35,177 nucleotides of DNA from the NCBI RefSeq assembly GCF_000379425.1, contig NZ_KB902194.1:1-35177 (forward strand), read 5' to 3'. This DNA is from Corynebacterium lubricantis DSM 45231 (GTDB taxonomy: Bacteria > Actinomycetota > Actinomycetes > Mycobacteriales > Mycobacteriaceae). The notes beneath the pieces were generated by a model, which saw nothing but the letters and a program-made list of their open reading frames with translations, ran no database searches and was not told the origin of the DNA. The position numbers and the translations under genes were made by a program. Below, piece after piece: positions 33,989 to 35,177 of the stretch. Numbering within the stretch: the stretch's first letter is position 1; every line of letters begins with the position of its first letter.

Positions 33989-35132
33989 ATGAGCACCAAG
34001 GAATTGCTACTCCAAGCAGAAATCCTGATCCAAGAACTTCGTGATACAGGTGACGACAACTACTTTGTCGAGGCAAAAGCCGCGCGCAATGGATTCCCCG
34101 AAATTGAAACTACCCTTAGTGCATTCGGAAATAGCCCGAAGGCGGGGTAATTCTCTTTGGTCTTGAGCAAGGCGAAGGGAGTTTCGATGTGGTTGGAGTT
34201 TACGATGCCTCAGATGCCGTAAGAGTACTCGCTTCCAGGGCGCGCAAAGCCATCGAACCACCAATGCAATTAGGCGCAATTACGTCTCTGAGCATCGAAG
34301 GGCATTCAATTGTCTATTGTGTAGTTCCTCCTCAGCCACTAGACAAGAAACCCTTCCGCGTAAAGAAAACGAAAAAGGCATATATCCGATCCGGAGACGG
34401 GGACTACGAGCTCAACGACAGCGAAGAACAGCTCTTAGTCAATCAACGGTCAGAGCCTATTCATGAACAGGAGCCGGTACTCGACGCATCAGTCGAAAAT
34501 GACCTTGCCGACGACTTGCTGGAACAGTATCTCCAAGCAAGAATTTCCGAAGCTCCGCGACTGCAGATGCTCAGTCGCCAAGAACAACTCGTCCGAACGA
34601 GCGTAATTGACCTGGAAACGGGTAAGCCCACGTTGGCCGCAATATATGCATTCGGCATCCACCCTCAGCAGTTTTTCCCCACACTTTCAGTGAAGGCTCG
34701 GGCGATTCCGGCCATTCCCAGCCAGGAGGGTGTGCGAATCATCGAGCCTCGGGATATAGGAGGACCGATTCCTGACCTTTTGGAATCGACAATGGAATGG
34801 CTATCCAAAGTTTCACTTAATGCTGTCTCCTTTGATCCAAGCGGCCATGGAAAGAACGTCACAGAGCTACCAGGAGTTGCAGTCCGCGAAATCGTCGCGA
34901 ATGCACTAGTCCACCGAGATCTTTCGGTCGCAGGCAGAATTGAATACGTAAATGTAATAAAAGAAGGAGGAAAGCTGACAGTTTCCAACCCTGGAGGACT
35001 CTGGGGACTTAGCGTTAAACAACTCGGCAGGACCAACCCAAAGCCAAGAAACCCCATCCTGTACGGGATGTGCTCGAAGATCGCTACCCAAAACGGAAAC
35101 AGAGTAATCGAAGCAAGCGCTACTGGCATTCC
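33989..35132 (+). pseudogene. Schlafen/AlbA_2-HATPase regulator, frameshifted and truncated by an IS
   Basis: The first frame, from ATG 33989, gives MSTKELLLQAEILIQELRD...TTLSAFGNSPKAG and stops at 34148-34150. The next frame continues at once with GVILFGLEQGEGSFDVVGVYD. Adding one G in AAGGCGGGG (34139-34147) would join them as SPKGGVILFG, the usual AlbA_2 sequence, so one base has been lost. The rest reads through the linker to REIVANALVHRDLSVAGRI, the HATPase_c_4 motif of COG2865 proteins, and RVIEASATGIP, where the IS begins. Such proteins pair a nucleic-acid-binding Schlafen-like domain with a GHKL ATPase-like domain and are common in accessory and defence-type regions. This copy is broken twice. 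Base composition and codon use look foreign to the left neighbours. Confidence 0.8.
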
Positions 35133-35177
35133 TGGGGGTTGCGTCCAATAGTGTGGTGTACAGCTACCGCCTGGTGA
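35132..35177 (+). mobile_element. Insertion sequence, 5' end (partial, right copy)
   Basis: These bases are the exact reverse complement of 107-152, the end of the left IS copy. The element therefore starts here and reads out of the window to the right, cutting the Schlafen/HATPase gene. Target-site duplications cannot be seen because the far ends lie outside the window. Confidence 0.75.

Overview
The window looks like a piece of chromosome from a high-GC actinobacterium, most likely a Corynebacterium or close relative. The signs are a GlxR-type (TGTGA-N6-TCAC) site, a Zur-like box, FCD-type GntR and XRE-cupin regulators, an Ltp-repeat membrane protein, a thioredoxin-fold/TPR (CnoX-like) protein without catalytic cysteines, a leucyl-tRNA synthetase with a KMGKS loop that looks leaderless, and pRiA4b ORF-3-like proteins. 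This placement is inference from gene content; no marker gene such as 16S rRNA is present.

Layout. Both ends (about 1-152 and 35132-35177) are the same end of one insertion sequence in inverted orientation, with the transposases reading out of the window. Inside the left copy lies a gene tail that looks like a VbhA-type (Fic) antitoxin. Next come an XRE-cupin regulator divergent from azlCD (branched-chain amino acid export), a small membrane protein, a hydantoinase/oxoprolinase pair (hyuA-hyuB), a SulP anion transporter, a small lipoprotein, a homoserine-acetyltransferase-family alpha/beta hydrolase and an Ltp-repeat protein.

Bases 10.4-16.5 kb form a probable hydroxy-acid catabolic locus: an SDR dehydrogenase, a TRAP/DctM-like permease with a tiny two-helix partner, a FCD-GntR repressor, and a large FAD/Fe-S D-2-hydroxyacid dehydrogenase. 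An inverted-repeat operator and a GlxR-like site lie before the permease. Next are an F420-reductase-like NADP protein paired with a luciferase-like flavin monooxygenase, and a FGGY sugar kinase.

From 20 to 31 kb three proteins of unknown function share an undescribed C-terminal module (20142-21413, 23740-24639, 29889-31112). They are interleaved with DUF202/VanZ membrane genes, a YhdH-type oxidoreductase, leuS, a lipoprotein, an orphan PD-(D/E)XK nuclease-like gene and a cupin. The right part holds a DUF4177 protein next to an inverted pair of perfect DnaA boxes, a CnoX-like gene split by an in-frame amber codon, and a CobW/COG0523 zinc-type GTPase with a Zur-like box. Last comes a Schlafen/AlbA_2-HATPase gene that is both frameshifted and cut by the right-hand IS.

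The core (hyuAB to leuS) looks like resident chromosome. The two flanks look like decayed accessory DNA. Because the window begins and ends inside the same IS, it may simply be an assembly contig broken at repeats.
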